Assembly: GCA_964435165.1 (NCBI GenBank)
Contig: CAYSXY010000014.1
Span: forward strand, 1 to 44,892
Direction of reading: 5' to 3'
DNA length: 44,892 nt
Source: CAYSXY01 sp964435165
GTDB lineage: Bacteria; Pseudomonadota; Alphaproteobacteria; Rickettsiales; RI-342
Shown here: positions 7,616 to 16,245 of the stretch, piece after piece
Layout: the number at the start of each line of letters is the position of its first letter
Position numbering within the stretch: position 1 is the first letter of the stretch
Program-made: the position numbers and the translations under genes
The notes under the pieces: model-generated
What the model was told of the DNA's origin: nothing
Database searches by the model: none
What the model saw: only the letters and a program-made list of their open reading frames with translations

Positions 7616-9841
7616 ATGACAAATGCAGTTGTCACCAGGGGCAATCCTGCGCATAGTGCGCGCATGATGCGCGCTGTCTTTTTCACTTGTCGAGTGATGC
7701 TGTTGATATGCCTGGCCTGCTGGATATCACGCAGTGAGGCATCCGCCGCTTTACTGGGACTGCAGGATAAAGCTATTGCCAGCACAGCACTCAAAGATGC
7801 CGGTAAAGGGCAGTGGAAGAAAGCGCTGGAACATGCGGCGCGGGCTTCCAACAATGTCGTCGCCACACTGATAGAGTGGCAGCGCGTTCAGGCCGCGTCA
7901 GGCCCGGCGGATTTTGCCGATATTATCAGTTTTTTGCATCATCACCCGGACTGGCCAGAACGTGAGCGTATTATTTTGCGGGCGGAAGAACGCCTCAAAG
8001 ACTCGCAGCCTGACGAGCTGATTATCGAGTGGTTTGGGCATTTTCCGCCGCGAACAGCGCGGGGAAAATGGCGCTATGCCGAGGCGCTGATGCGTCAGAA
8101 ATCCATTGATGCCGACGCGCTGGAAGGGCCGTTCCTCGCCCAGATGAAAGATGCCTGGCATAGTGATGGCCTCACCTTGGAAGAGCAACGTGCCTTCTTG
8201 GCACGCTATGGCCGCTATCTAACGGCTGAAGATCATCGTCGCCGCATTGATGCCTTGCTTTGGGAGCAGCGCGCCACCATTGCAGAACCCTTGCTGTCGC
8301 TTGTATCTGTTGATCAGCAGGCACTCTTCAAAGCACGGATACTGCTTATGCGTAATCGCAATGGCGTAGATGCTGCGATGCGGCGCGTGCCGGACCGGCT
8401 GATACGCGACCCGGGATTAATTTATGAGCGCGTTCGTTGGCGTGCCAGGCGTGGACGTGACAACGGCGTGCGTGAGCTGCTGGCCCTGGCGCCTCGCCAG
8501 GTGCCTAAACCATCATTGTGGTGGGAGCATCGAAAAAAACAGGTGCATAAGTTGCTGGATGAGGAACGCTATGAACAAGCTTACCGCATCGTGGCTGCGC
8601 ATAAACAGCAAGATGGTATTGGCTTTGTGGAAGCGGAATGGTTGAGTGGCTGGATTGCCCTGTCATTTCTCAAGCAGCCAGCCACGGCCTATGAGCATTT
8701 TTATAAGCTTCATCATGGCGCAAATTTTCCCATCAGTAAGGCGCGCGGGGCATTCTGGGCCGGGCTTTCGGCTGAGTTAAACGCCAATACAGAGATTGCC
8801 GATCAATGGTACATCATCGCCAGTGAGTTTCCGGCAACGTTCTACGGTCAACTGGCATTGCACCGCATTCAATCATCTCCCCGCTTGGCATTGCCGGAGC
8901 CGGAAGACGTTCCGGGCAGTGAATTTCGCGCATTTCGAGAACGGGAAACATCACAGGCATTCATGATATTGATCGAAACCGGATATACGGAGACGGCGCG
9001 TCGTTTTTTACTGGCACTTATAGAGCGCGCAGATTCGGCGCGTGAACGCACCATGCTTGCACGTCTTGGGTTCGAGGCCAGGCGCGTGGATTTGGCGGTG
9101 AAGGCAGCCAAAAAATCACTGCATCAGGGCACTTTATTACCACGATTGGGATACCCAATCATTCACTTCCAGCCGAAACGTCATGTTGAAAAGGCGCTGG
9201 TGATGGCGGTGATTCGCCAGGAAAGTGAGTTTCGTCTCGAAAGCCGCAGCCATGCCGGGGCGCTTGGCCTGATGCAGGTGCTGCCGACCACGGCAAAGCA
9301 GGTCTCGCGACGCCTGAATTTACGGTATAGTCGGCATAAACTCGCCAATTCCCGCATTTATAATTTGCAGATTGGCTCAGCCTATCTTGCAGACTTGCTG
9401 GAGCGCTATGATGGATCGTATCTGCTGGCGATTGCGGCCTATAATGCCGGGCCGGGGCGTATCAACCGCTGGCTGAAAACATATGGCGATCCGCGCACCG
9501 GCGAGGTTCACCCGCTATTGTGGATTGAACGCATTCCATTCAAAGAGACGCGCAATTATGTCCAGCGTGTGCTGGAAAATCTGCAGATTTATCGCCTGAG
9601 AATGCAGGATAAAACATCCGGGGAGCTTCGCATCGCGCGCGATATTCACGATGCGGGCGGAGTAATCACGACCGGTTTCCTGGAGGGGCGTCAGGAAGCG
9701 GCGACTCTCAGTCCTCGGCGTGCAGCAGACAGGATGCCGGCTCCCAGCCGCAAACCGGCACAGCGTGACACACTTAAGGAGTCTGAGTTGGTATCACCAA
9801 GCCCGCTAAGTGTGCTGCCGGTCGCCAAGCCAAATCAATAA
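7616..9841 (+). CDS. slt: Soluble lytic murein transglycosylase
   Basis: Cleaves the glycan strands of peptidoglycan in the periplasm, giving 1,6-anhydro products. The 741-residue protein has an N-terminal membrane/signal segment (FFTCRVMLLICLACWISRSEA), a long helical repeat region that forms the ring in Slt70-type enzymes, and a C-terminal lysozyme-like domain. There AVIRQESEFRLESRSHAGA carries the catalytic glutamate near residue 536, followed by GLMQVLPTTA and AIAAYNAGPGRINRW. The C-terminal tail of about 70 residues is polar and probably disordered. The start at 7616 is uncertain: ATGs at 7664 and 7667 would shorten the leader, and none has a good ribosome binding site. It is divergent from the phhB-dapA pair. 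Confidence 0.93.
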   Translation: MTNAVVTRGNPAHSARMMRAVFFTCRVMLLICLACWISRSEASAALLGLQDKAIASTALKDAGKGQWKKALEHAARASNNVVATLIEWQRVQAASGPADFADIISFLHHHPDWPERERIILRAEERLKDSQPDELIIEWFGHFPPRTARGKWRYAEALMRQKSIDADALEGPFLAQMKDAWHSDGLTLEEQRAFLARYGRYLTAEDHRRRIDALLWEQRATIAEPLLSLVSVDQQALFKARILLMRNRNGVDAAMRRVPDRLIRDPGLIYERVRWRARRGRDNGVRELLALAPRQVPKPSLWWEHRKKQVHKLLDEERYEQAYRIVAAHKQQDGIGFVEAEWLSGWIALSFLKQPATAYEHFYKLHHGANFPISKARGAFWAGLSAELNANTEIADQWYIIASEFPATFYGQLALHRIQSSPRLALPEPEDVPGSEFRAFRERETSQAFMILIETGYTETARRFLLALIERADSARERTMLARLGFEARRVDLAVKAAKKSLHQGTLLPRLGYPIIHFQPKRHVEKALVMAVIRQESEFRLESRSHAGALGLMQVLPTTAKQVSRRLNLRYSRHKLANSRIYNLQIGSAYLADLLERYDGSYLLAIAAYNAGPGRINRWLKTYGDPRTGEVHPLLWIERIPFKETRNYVQRVLENLQIYRLRMQDKTSGELRIARDIHDAGGVITTGFLEGRQEAATLSPRRAADRMPAPSRKPAQRDTLKESELVSPSPLSVLPVAKPNQ

Positions 9842-9847
9842 ATACAA

Positions 9848-10066
9848 TTACTGGCTTTGGTGCAACAGGAGCAAATCCTCTCCCTGGCGCCCACTTCCAT
9901 ATTGGTAATCATCAACAGGCAGCGGCGGGTAATAGTAATCGGCATCATTATCCTGCCATTGTTGCGGTGGCGCACTGCTGCGTGCTTTGGGTCGGCCACC
10001 GCAAGCGCTGAGAGAGATGGAGATAAACGCCAGCAGAATAACGATACAGATGGCGCGCATTCCCAT
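9848..10066 (-). CDS. Small lipoprotein
   Basis: A 72-residue protein with a short basic start (MGMRAICIV), a hydrophobic leader and a lipobox ending SISLSAC, so it should be lipidated at Cys after processing by Lgt and LspA. The mature part is polar, with DNDADYYYPPLPVDDYQYG suggesting an unstructured Tyr/Asp/Pro-rich tail. The frame can be extended to a TTG at 10081, but GGAG eight bases before the ATG at 10066 favours the shorter form, which begins five bases after the stop of the upstream cNMP/FHA gene. That spacing implies co-expression. Function unknown. Confidence 0.7.
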   Translation of the reverse strand: MGMRAICIVILLAFISISLSACGGRPKARSSAPPQQWQDNDADYYYPPLPVDDYQYGSGRQGEDLLLLHQSQ

Positions 10067-10071
10067 CCTGC

Positions 10072-10848
10072 TCACTCCCAAATGACATTGAACTGATATT
10101 GTGAATATTCACCACCGGCGACCACCTTATTCTGGCCATATTGCAAGTCAATACGATAATCCTCGGCATCACCGCCAACTTTTTCGCCATTCACGATCGT
10201 GCCGCTTTTGGTGCCGCGATCTGTCACTGTCAAGCCATTGGCTGTTTTTTGAATCATAAAGTGGTTGCGCGACATAATATTGGGGTCGGCGCCCTTGATA
10301 TATAGATTGTTCCAGTCGAGTGGGTTTGGCTCTTCATCAGTGGGAATTGAGCCGACACGAAAAGGCAGGCTGCTGATCACCATGCCGTTCTCAGGCATTT
10401 GCTGCTTCAGCACATCGCTCATCGGTTTGATCGTCACCCGCTTGACGTCTTTCACGCCACCGGCATCACCCACGGAAAATGAGCTGTGATAGTTGACGAT
10501 TTCCGACAATTTCTGGCTGGCTTCCCGCAACCGTTCCATCAGTGCTTTGATGAGCAATACAAATTCCGGGGGCTGTGCATTAAGAATAGCGGCGATTTGT
10601 TCGCGGGTCACCGTTTTGGCTTTCACCACCGTTTTGGCAGACGCAGAGGCTGAGCGTGGCTTGTCATCAATCAGGCCCATTTCCCCGAAAAATTCATGTG
10701 TGCCTAATGACGCAAGTAACACGGTGCCCTGAGGCACTTTTTTAAAAATTTCAACTTCGCCTTCGGTGATTAAGTAGGCACAATTACTGTCGTCACCTTC
10801 ATTGAAAAAAATATGTCCCGGCGGGAATTCTTGTTCCTGAATGGCCAT
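10072..10848 (-). CDS. Cyclic-nucleotide-binding domain fused to FHA domain
   Basis: A 258-residue cytoplasmic protein. Residues about 5-115 form a cNMP-binding fold: FPPGHIFFNEGDDSNCAYLI, EGEVEIFK, then the phosphate-cassette-like FGEMGLIDDKPRSASASA. Residues about 160-258 form a forkhead-associated domain: FRVGSIPTDEEPNPLD, the SRNH motif in NIMSRNHFMI, and DRGTKSGTIVNGEKV, the residues that read phosphothreonine in characterised FHA domains. No DNA-binding or catalytic domain is present, so it looks like an adaptor joining a cyclic nucleotide (or similar) signal to phosphoprotein binding. No Ser/Thr kinase gene is in the window. A lipoprotein gene follows within five bases. Confidence 0.85.
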   Translation of the reverse strand: MAIQEQEFPPGHIFFNEGDDSNCAYLITEGEVEIFKKVPQGTVLLASLGTHEFFGEMGLIDDKPRSASASAKTVVKAKTVTREQIAAILNAQPPEFVLLIKALMERLREASQKLSEIVNYHSSFSVGDAGGVKDVKRVTIKPMSDVLKQQMPENGMVISSLPFRVGSIPTDEEPNPLDWNNLYIKGADPNIMSRNHFMIQKTANGLTVTDRGTKSGTIVNGEKVGGDAEDYRIDLQYGQNKVVAGGEYSQYQFNVIWE

Positions 10849-10975
10849 GGTGCAGGCACTTACCTCTTCACTAGCGTGGTAGTTGATTACGTTAGCCCAA
10901 TGTCGCGTTCACGTCCAGCCATGAGAAATATAAGCGGTGTTTTTTGCCATCAGATGAAGGCTGACAATTACATCA

Positions 10976-11053
10976 TGGGGCGAGTGACCGGAATTGAACC
11001 GGCGACCTCCAGAGCCACAATCTGGCGCTCTAACCAACTGAGCTACACCCGCC
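10976..11053 (-). tRNA. tRNA-His (GTG)
   Basis: On the minus strand the acceptor stem GCGGGTG pairs with CACTCGC (one G-T pair), preceded by the extra G at 11053 that marks histidine tRNAs and opposite discriminator C at 10979. The anticodon stem CCAGA/TCTGG holds the loop TTGTGGC with anticodon GTG. The T arm contains GGTTCAATTCC. CCA is encoded at 10978-10976. Confidence 0.96.
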
Positions 11054-11200
11054 ACAGCATGATGAGGCTACTTATCAGATATTGAAGGGGTAAAATCAAG
11101 GCATTTAGCGGGCAAACACATCGAAAAAATGACTTCGCATTTGCACAAACTCATTCCTTATGCCATAAGAACCACACTGCATCGTTAATCATTAGTGATG

Positions 11201-11223
11201 GTTGGCGTTGCATTATCGCCAAC
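11201..11223 (+). promoter_or_regulatory. Hairpin in glnB leader
   Basis: GTTGGCG at 11201-11207 is the exact complement of CGCCAAC at 11217-11223, leaving a nine-base loop, about 20 bases before the glnB start. It could fold in the leader RNA or serve as a protein-binding dyad. I looked for a sigma-54 GG-N10-GC element in this gap (11054-11244) and did not find one. Confidence 0.3.
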
Positions 11224-11244
11224 AGCCAAGGGCACGTATCTGCG

Positions 11245-11583
11245 ATGAAAAAAATTGAAGCGATTATCAAGCCGTTCAAATTGGACGAAGTGAAAGAAGC
11301 GCTTCAGGATGCCGGCATCGAAGGCATCACCGTGACGGAAACAAAAGGGTTTGGTCGTCAGAAAGGCCACACCGAATTGTATCGCGGTGCAGAATATGTC
11401 GTGGATTTTCTGCCTAAGGTGAAAATCGAAATTGTCATCGAAGAGAGCATGGTCGAGCGTATCCTGGAGGTTATTCAGGATGCGGCGCGTACCGGGCGTA
11501 TCGGTGATGGCAAAATTTTTGTCACACCTGTGGAAGAAGTGATTCGCATCCGCACTGGTGAGCAGGGGAGTGACGCTATTTGA
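11245..11583 (+). CDS. glnB: Nitrogen regulatory protein P-II
   Basis: Small trimeric signal protein that reports 2-oxoglutarate, ATP/ADP and glutamine status to glutamine synthetase adenylyltransferase, NtrB and other targets. The 112 residues match the family throughout: MKKIEAIIKPFKLDEVKEAL, the T-loop GHTELYRGAEYVVDFLPK with the uridylylation site Tyr51, and the C-terminal GRIGDGKIFVTPVEEVIRIRTGE. It directly precedes glnA, the classic alphaproteobacterial pairing, so both probably respond to nitrogen status. No ammonium transporter gene (amtB) is adjacent. Confidence 0.98.
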   Translation: MKKIEAIIKPFKLDEVKEALQDAGIEGITVTETKGFGRQKGHTELYRGAEYVVDFLPKVKIEIVIEESMVERILEVIQDAARTGRIGDGKIFVTPVEEVIRIRTGEQGSDAI

Positions 11584-11646
11584 GCAGGCATGCCTGCCTG
11601 TAATGTAAACACCACTATAATGTAAGAGAAACTAAGGGATATATCC
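11584..11646 (+). promoter_or_regulatory. glnB-glnA spacer: 14-bp palindrome and possible glnA promoter
   Basis: GCAGGCATGCCTGC at 11584-11597 is a perfect palindrome directly after the glnB stop. Further on, TATAAT at 11616-11621 matches a sigma-70 minus-10 hexamer, with no good minus-35 at the right distance. AAGGGA eight bases before the glnA ATG is its ribosome binding site. The spacer may give glnA its own transcription start or modulate read-through. Confidence 0.35.
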
Positions 11647-11647
11647 G

Positions 11648-13087
11648 ATGACAAAAGCAGGAAATGTCGTAGCTATGCAAAATGATAACAACGCCTTGAT
11701 GAAAATGATTCGGGATGAGGAAATCGAGTTTGTCGATTTTCGTTTCACCGATCCTCGTGGCAAATTGCAACACACAGCCTATTTCGCTGAAGAAGTTGAT
11801 GAAGAGATGCTGGAGGCTGGCGCGATGTTCGATGGTTCATCGATCGCTGGCTTCAAAAATATTAATGAGTCCGACATGATACTAATGCCGGATAGCTCGT
11901 CCGCTTTTGTGGATCCATTTGCCGCGCAGCCGACCCTAAACCTTTTCTGCGATGTGGTCGAGCCGTCGACCGGTCAGGGCTACAGCCGTGATCCGCGTTC
12001 AACGGCGCGCCGTGCAGAATCCTACATGGCCTATACCGGTCTGGCCGACACCGCCTATTTTGGTCCGGAGCTGGAGTTCTTTGTATTTGACGATGTGCGC
12101 TTTGATTCGCAAATGAATGTGTCGTTCTACGAAATTGACTCGGAAGAAGGGCCTTATAATGCCGGCCGTGACTACGAAGCGGGTAATTATGGTCACCGTC
12201 CGCGCGTCAAGGGCGGGTATTTTCCGGTGCAGCCGGTCGATTCGCTCAGCGATATTCGTGCGGAAATGCTGTCTGTTCTCAAGAATGTAGGCGTGAAACC
12301 GATTTTGCACCACCATGAGGTGGCTCCATCGCAGTGTGAATTGGGTGTTGAGTTCGATTCACTGCTGCGCACAGGTGATTTGGTGCAGAAATATAAATAT
12401 GTCGTCCATAACGTGGCGCACAGCTATGGCAAAACAGCGACATTTATGCCAAAGCCGATCAAGGATGATAATGGGTCAGGCATGCATACGCACCAATCGC
12501 TGTGGAAAGATGGCAAGCCACTTTTCGCAGGTAATCAGTATGCTGATCTGTCAGAGATGAGCCTCTATTATATCGGCGGTATCATCAAGCATGCGCGGGC
12601 AATTAATGCATTTTCCAACGCATCGACCAATAGCTATAAGCGTCTGATCCCAGGGTTTGAGGCGCCGGTCTTATTGGCGTATTCCTCGCGTAACCGCTCT
12701 GCATCGATTCGTATTCCGCATGTGGACAGCGCGAAAGCAAAGCGCATTGAAGTGCGTTTTCCGGATAGCGCAGGTAACCCGTATTATACCTTCGCCGCGA
12801 TGTTGATGGCCGGTCTGGACGGGATTGAAAATAAAATCCATCCGGGCGATGCGATGGATAAAAACCTGTATGATCTGCCGCCGGAAGAGCAAAAAGATAT
12901 CCCGACGGTTGCGCGCTCGCTGCGCGATGCCATGGAATCGCTCGATGCAGACCGTGATTTCCTCAAGAAAGGCGATGTGTTTTCCGACGATCAGATTGAT
13001 GCCTATATCAATTTGAAGATGGAAGAAGTATCGGATTGGGAAACGGCGCCGCACCCGATTGAATTTTCCATGTATTACAGCGTGTAA
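11648..13087 (+). CDS. glnA: Glutamine synthetase type I
   Basis: Makes glutamine from glutamate, ammonia and ATP as a dodecamer in the cytoplasm. The 479-residue protein shows MFDGSSIAGFKNINESDM, the metal and substrate motif GPELEFFVFDDV, GSGMHTHQSLWKDGK, NRSASIRIPHVDS, and NLYDLPPEE with the adenylylation tyrosine at about residue 408. The AAGGGA site eight bases upstream fixes the start at 11648, although an in-frame ATG nine codons on (MQNDNNALMKMIRDEEI) resembles where many homologues begin. It follows glnB and is closed by a strong terminator. GlnE-type regulation is expected from the conserved tyrosine. Confidence 0.98.
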   Translation: MTKAGNVVAMQNDNNALMKMIRDEEIEFVDFRFTDPRGKLQHTAYFAEEVDEEMLEAGAMFDGSSIAGFKNINESDMILMPDSSSAFVDPFAAQPTLNLFCDVVEPSTGQGYSRDPRSTARRAESYMAYTGLADTAYFGPELEFFVFDDVRFDSQMNVSFYEIDSEEGPYNAGRDYEAGNYGHRPRVKGGYFPVQPVDSLSDIRAEMLSVLKNVGVKPILHHHEVAPSQCELGVEFDSLLRTGDLVQKYKYVVHNVAHSYGKTATFMPKPIKDDNGSGMHTHQSLWKDGKPLFAGNQYADLSEMSLYYIGGIIKHARAINAFSNASTNSYKRLIPGFEAPVLLAYSSRNRSASIRIPHVDSAKAKRIEVRFPDSAGNPYYTFAAMLMAGLDGIENKIHPGDAMDKNLYDLPPEEQKDIPTVARSLRDAMESLDADRDFLKKGDVFSDDQIDAYINLKMEEVSDWETAPHPIEFSMYYSV

Positions 13088-13109
13088 TGGGTGGTAATTA
13101 TAGTGAGTT

Positions 13110-13148
13110 AAAAGAGCCTACGGCATGTGCCGGGGGCTCTTTTCTTTC
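13110..13148 (+). terminator. Rho-independent terminator after glnA
   Basis: AAAAGAGCC at 13110-13118 pairs perfectly with GGCTCTTTT at 13135-13143, with a further inner stem CGGCA/TGCCG and a T-rich tail (TTTCTTTC). It sits 23 bases past the glnA stop and separates the nitrogen genes from pyrH. The next 100 bases up to pyrH show nothing else I can call. Confidence 0.9.
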
Positions 13149-13249
13149 TTCTAAAGAAAGAGCCTGGAAGAGGGTTGAGATGCTTGCGCATGTGTGACCC
13201 ATCCTTTACAACACGTTAGATAATAACTTAGCGGTGCTTCAGTATTTTT

Positions 13250-13966
13250 ATGGCGAAACCCCGATATTCACGCGTGTTACTTAAAATTTCCGGCGAAGCA
13301 TTGATGGGAGACCAATCCTTCGGCCAGGATTTGGAAACAGTTCGCCGCATCTGTTCAGAAATCAAAAAAGTCCATGAATTGGGAGTCGAGGTTTGTCTGG
13401 TTGTGGGCGGAGGCAATATTTTTCGCGGGATTTCCGGCGCTAATCAAGGGATGGAACGCGCCAGTGCCGATTATATGGGCATGCTTGCCACGGTCATCAA
13501 TGCGCTTGCCGTACAAAATATGCTGGAATCGATGGATGTGGACACACGCGTATTATCGGCTATCACCATGGTAGCCGTGTGCGAGCCTTATATTCGCCGC
13601 CGTGCAGAGCGGCATCTGTCGCGCAAACGTGTTGTCATTTGCGCCGCCGGTACGGGTAACCCCTTTTTCACGACGGATACGGCTGCTGCATTACGCGCGG
13701 TGGAGCTGGGGTGTGATGCCTTGCTCAAAGGAACGCAGGTGGATGGTGTATATTCCGACGACCCTAAGCATAATCCTGACGCGGAGCGTTACGAGCAGTT
13801 GACCTATACCGAGGTGCTGGCTCGCAACCTTAAAGTGATGGATGCATCGGCCATTGCCTTATCACGAGACAATAATATGCCGATTATGGTAATGTCCATC
13901 AATCGTCCCAACGGATTTGCCGACGCAGTCATGGGCAAAGGCGCCTATACACTAATTGAAGAGTGA
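13250..13966 (+). CDS. pyrH: UMP kinase
   Basis: Phosphorylates UMP to UDP in pyrimidine nucleotide synthesis. The 238-residue amino-acid-kinase fold shows LLKISGEALMGDQSFGQD at the N-terminus, VVGGGNIFRG in the phosphate loop, RRAERHLSRKRVVICAAGTG, PFFTTDTAAALRA and LKGTQVDGVYSDDP, all typical of bacterial UMP kinase. It leads the conserved string pyrH-frr-uppS-cdsA-dxr, all on the plus strand with short gaps or overlaps. The ATG has no clear ribosome binding site but family alignment supports it. Confidence 0.97.
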   Translation: MAKPRYSRVLLKISGEALMGDQSFGQDLETVRRICSEIKKVHELGVEVCLVVGGGNIFRGISGANQGMERASADYMGMLATVINALAVQNMLESMDVDTRVLSAITMVAVCEPYIRRRAERHLSRKRVVICAAGTGNPFFTTDTAAALRAVELGCDALLKGTQVDGVYSDDPKHNPDAERYEQLTYTEVLARNLKVMDASAIALSRDNNMPIMVMSINRPNGFADAVMGKGAYTLIEE

Positions 13967-13993
13967 TTGATAACAAGCTGATAAGAGGAAATA

Positions 13994-14551
13994 ATGCAGG
14001 ATTATGATCTCGCAGATATAACGCGTCGAATGGATGGTGCCGTCAGCGCATTTCAGACTGAGTTAGTCGGCTTACGTACCGGGCGGGCAAGCACAGGATT
14101 ACTCGATAGTGTCCAGGCGGATGTGTATGGTGCTAAAATGCCGCTCAACCAGGTGGCATCACTGAGTGTGCCAGAGCCGCGCCTTATTACCGTGCAGGTC
14201 TGGGACAAAGAGAATGTCCGCATTGTTGAAAAAGCGATTATCAATTCCGGTCTGGGGTTGAACCCACAAAGCGAAGGCCAGTTGATTCGCATCCCGATTC
14301 CTGAGCTCAGTCAGGAGCGCCGTGTTGAACTCGCGAAAATTGCCGGCAAATACGCTGAGCAGGCCCGCATCGCGGTGCGCAATGTGCGACGAGACGGGAT
14401 GGAAGCGCTGAAAAAGTCACAAAAAGATGGTGACATGTCAGAAGATGAACAAAAACAGCATGAATCAGATGTGCAGCAGGCTACCGACACGCATATTGCG
14501 GAAATTGATGAGTTGCTTAAACAAAAAGAAGCCGAAATTACGCAGGTGTAG
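13994..14551 (+). CDS. frr: Ribosome recycling factor
   Basis: Works with EF-G to split post-termination ribosomes. The 185-residue protein shows the RRF core: FQTELVGLRTGRASTGLLDS, YGAKMPLNQVASLSVPEPR, GLGLNPQSEGQLIRIPIPEL, QERRVELAKIAGKYAEQARI, and a final helix rich in Lys and Glu. GAGGAAA precedes the ATG. It follows pyrH by 27 bases, the order conserved across most bacteria. Confidence 0.98.
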   Translation: MQDYDLADITRRMDGAVSAFQTELVGLRTGRASTGLLDSVQADVYGAKMPLNQVASLSVPEPRLITVQVWDKENVRIVEKAIINSGLGLNPQSEGQLIRIPIPELSQERRVELAKIAGKYAEQARIAVRNVRRDGMEALKKSQKDGDMSEDEQKQHESDVQQATDTHIAEIDELLKQKEAEITQV

Positions 14552-14603
14552 AATGCAGCAATAGTCTTATACTGCGTCAAATAGAGAGTGAATAGGAGTG
14601 TTG

Positions 14604-15434
14604 ATGAAAACACCGCAATGGATGCAGCGGGGGCGCAAAGCCACCCATAAAAGTAACGGCATTGCACATGGCCCGCTGCCACAGCATGTGGCGGTCATTA
14701 TGGATGGTAACGGTCGCTGGGCACGTTCCCGCTCTCTTCCGCGTACGTCCGGGCATCGAAAAGGGGCGGATGCGGCACAGGCAGTGCTGAAAGCCTGCGG
14801 TGAGTTAGATATTCCCTATCTGACATTGTTTGCTTTTTCCTATGAAAACTGGCAACGGCCGAGAGACGAAATCGATGAATTGATGGAGTTGCTACGCCAA
14901 TATATCACAGACGAATTGTCGAACTTACATGATAATAATGTTCGATTGCGTGTGATTGGTGATCGCTCGCTGCTGGATGTCGATATTCAGGAAAAAATAG
15001 CGGATGCAGAACAGCTGACCAAAAATAACAGCCGGATGACCTTATCCGTCGCCGTGAGCTATGGCGGGCGACAGGAAATTGTGCATGCATTGAAAAAGCT
15101 GGCATTTCGTGTGCAGGTCGGTGAGATACCGGCCGATGAACTGACAGAACAGCATGTACGCCAGTGTCTGTATGCGCCCGATATACCGGATCCTGATTTG
15201 CTGATACGTACCGGTGGCGACCAGCGCATCAGTAATTTTTTGCTGTGGCAAATGGCGTATGCCGAGCTTTACTTCACTGAAACATTGTGGCCGGACTTTG
15301 ACGAAGAGGCGCTCCATGCGGCAATTCAGGATTATCAGCAGCGTGAGCGGCGTTTTGGTAAGGTTGGGGGGCTTAACGTAGCGGAGGAGGCGATACCCGA
15401 TTCCGACATGTTGATGGAAGAAGGCGCGGCATGA
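14604..15434 (+). CDS. uppS: Undecaprenyl diphosphate synthase
   Basis: Cis-prenyltransferase that extends farnesyl diphosphate to the C55 lipid carrier for cell wall and glycan export. The protein shows HVAVIMDGNGRWARS with the Mg-binding aspartate, SGHRKGADAAQ, LTLFAFSYENWQRP, SYGGRQEIVHA and PDLLIRTGGDQRISNFLLWQ. A GTG at 14598 is in frame, but TAGGAG placed just before the ATG at 14604 (MKTPQWMQRG) fits better, giving 276 residues. Its last four bases overlap the cdsA start (ATGA), so the two are coupled. Confidence 0.96.
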   Translation: MKTPQWMQRGRKATHKSNGIAHGPLPQHVAVIMDGNGRWARSRSLPRTSGHRKGADAAQAVLKACGELDIPYLTLFAFSYENWQRPRDEIDELMELLRQYITDELSNLHDNNVRLRVIGDRSLLDVDIQEKIADAEQLTKNNSRMTLSVAVSYGGRQEIVHALKKLAFRVQVGEIPADELTEQHVRQCLYAPDIPDPDLLIRTGGDQRISNFLLWQMAYAELYFTETLWPDFDEEALHAAIQDYQQRERRFGKVGGLNVAEEAIPDSDMLMEEGAA

Positions 15435-16243
15435 CCGTAACGATCACAGCACTTGGCATTATGCCACGATCTTTCCTCATCAGACTGCTCTCTGCTCTCT
15501 GCCTTGGCCCTGTCGTAATCCTGATCGTGCTGTTTGGTCATTATGCATTCATGAGCCTGCTGTTAACGGTCACTCTGCTGATGCAGGTGGAGTGGGGCAC
15601 GCTTACGCAACAATCACGACACCATACCTACCTTGCCATGCTATGTGCAGGCGCAATGTTTGGTCTGGCGCTCGCAGATGTCTGGGGCTTGATCTGGGTG
15701 CCGCTTGCCGCAATTCTTCTCATCCATCTTCTGACAAAGCGGCAGGTAGATGAAGGCTATTGGCTGCCTGTTGGTGTTGCTTACATCACCTTGCCGATGC
15801 TGGCACTGCTGTATCTGCACCAGACAGCCTGGAAAACCGAGCCCATGATGTTGCTATGGCTCATTGTAACAGTTTGGGCCACGGATATTGGCGGATATGT
15901 CTTTGGCAAAACGATCGGCGGTCCGAAATTAGCACCGCGTACCAGCCCGAATAAAACCTGGGTCGGGCTGCTGGGAGGAATGACGCTTGCCGGTGTGTGT
16001 GCCGTCTTCATGCATGACTGGTTAGTGCATATGGCATCACTTCCTACCCTCGTTGGCTGGGCAGTGGCATTGGCCGTGATCGCGCAAATGGGAGATTTGT
16101 GGGAGTCATGGGTAAAGCGAAGATTTGACAGTAAAGATAGTGGCCGCCTGATTCCTGGTCATGGCGGGTTGTTAGACCGGTTGGATGGCCTGCTGGCGGC
16201 AGCTATCGCCGCATGGTGCGCAGTATGGCTGGGAGTGATCTGA
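15431..16243 (+). CDS. cdsA: Phosphatidate cytidylyltransferase
   Basis: Integral membrane enzyme making CDP-diacylglycerol from phosphatidate and CTP, the branch point of phospholipid synthesis. The 270-residue sequence is mostly hydrophobic, with about seven membrane segments, and ends with the CDS signature KDSGRLIPGHGGLLDRLDG, including the acidic residues that bind metal. ATGA overlap with uppS couples their translation. dxr begins three bases after its stop. Confidence 0.95.
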   Translation: MTVTITALGIMPRSFLIRLLSALCLGPVVILIVLFGHYAFMSLLLTVTLLMQVEWGTLTQQSRHHTYLAMLCAGAMFGLALADVWGLIWVPLAAILLIHLLTKRQVDEGYWLPVGVAYITLPMLALLYLHQTAWKTEPMMLLWLIVTVWATDIGGYVFGKTIGGPKLAPRTSPNKTWVGLLGGMTLAGVCAVFMHDWLVHMASLPTLVGWAVALAVIAQMGDLWESWVKRRFDSKDSGRLIPGHGGLLDRLDGLLAAAIAAWCAVWLGVI

Positions 16244-16245
16244 CC

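Noticed and set aside
11201..11235. Shared words (GTTGGCGTTGCAT and GCCAACAGCCA) between the glnB leader and copy B of the repeat
   Set aside because: The words are in swapped order and 11 to 13 bases long; matches of that length are expected by chance in 45 kb, and no wider similarity exists.
11054..11244. Sigma-54 promoter upstream of glnB
   Set aside because: GG and GC dinucleotides occur near 11200-11220 but at spacings of 8 or 12, not 10.
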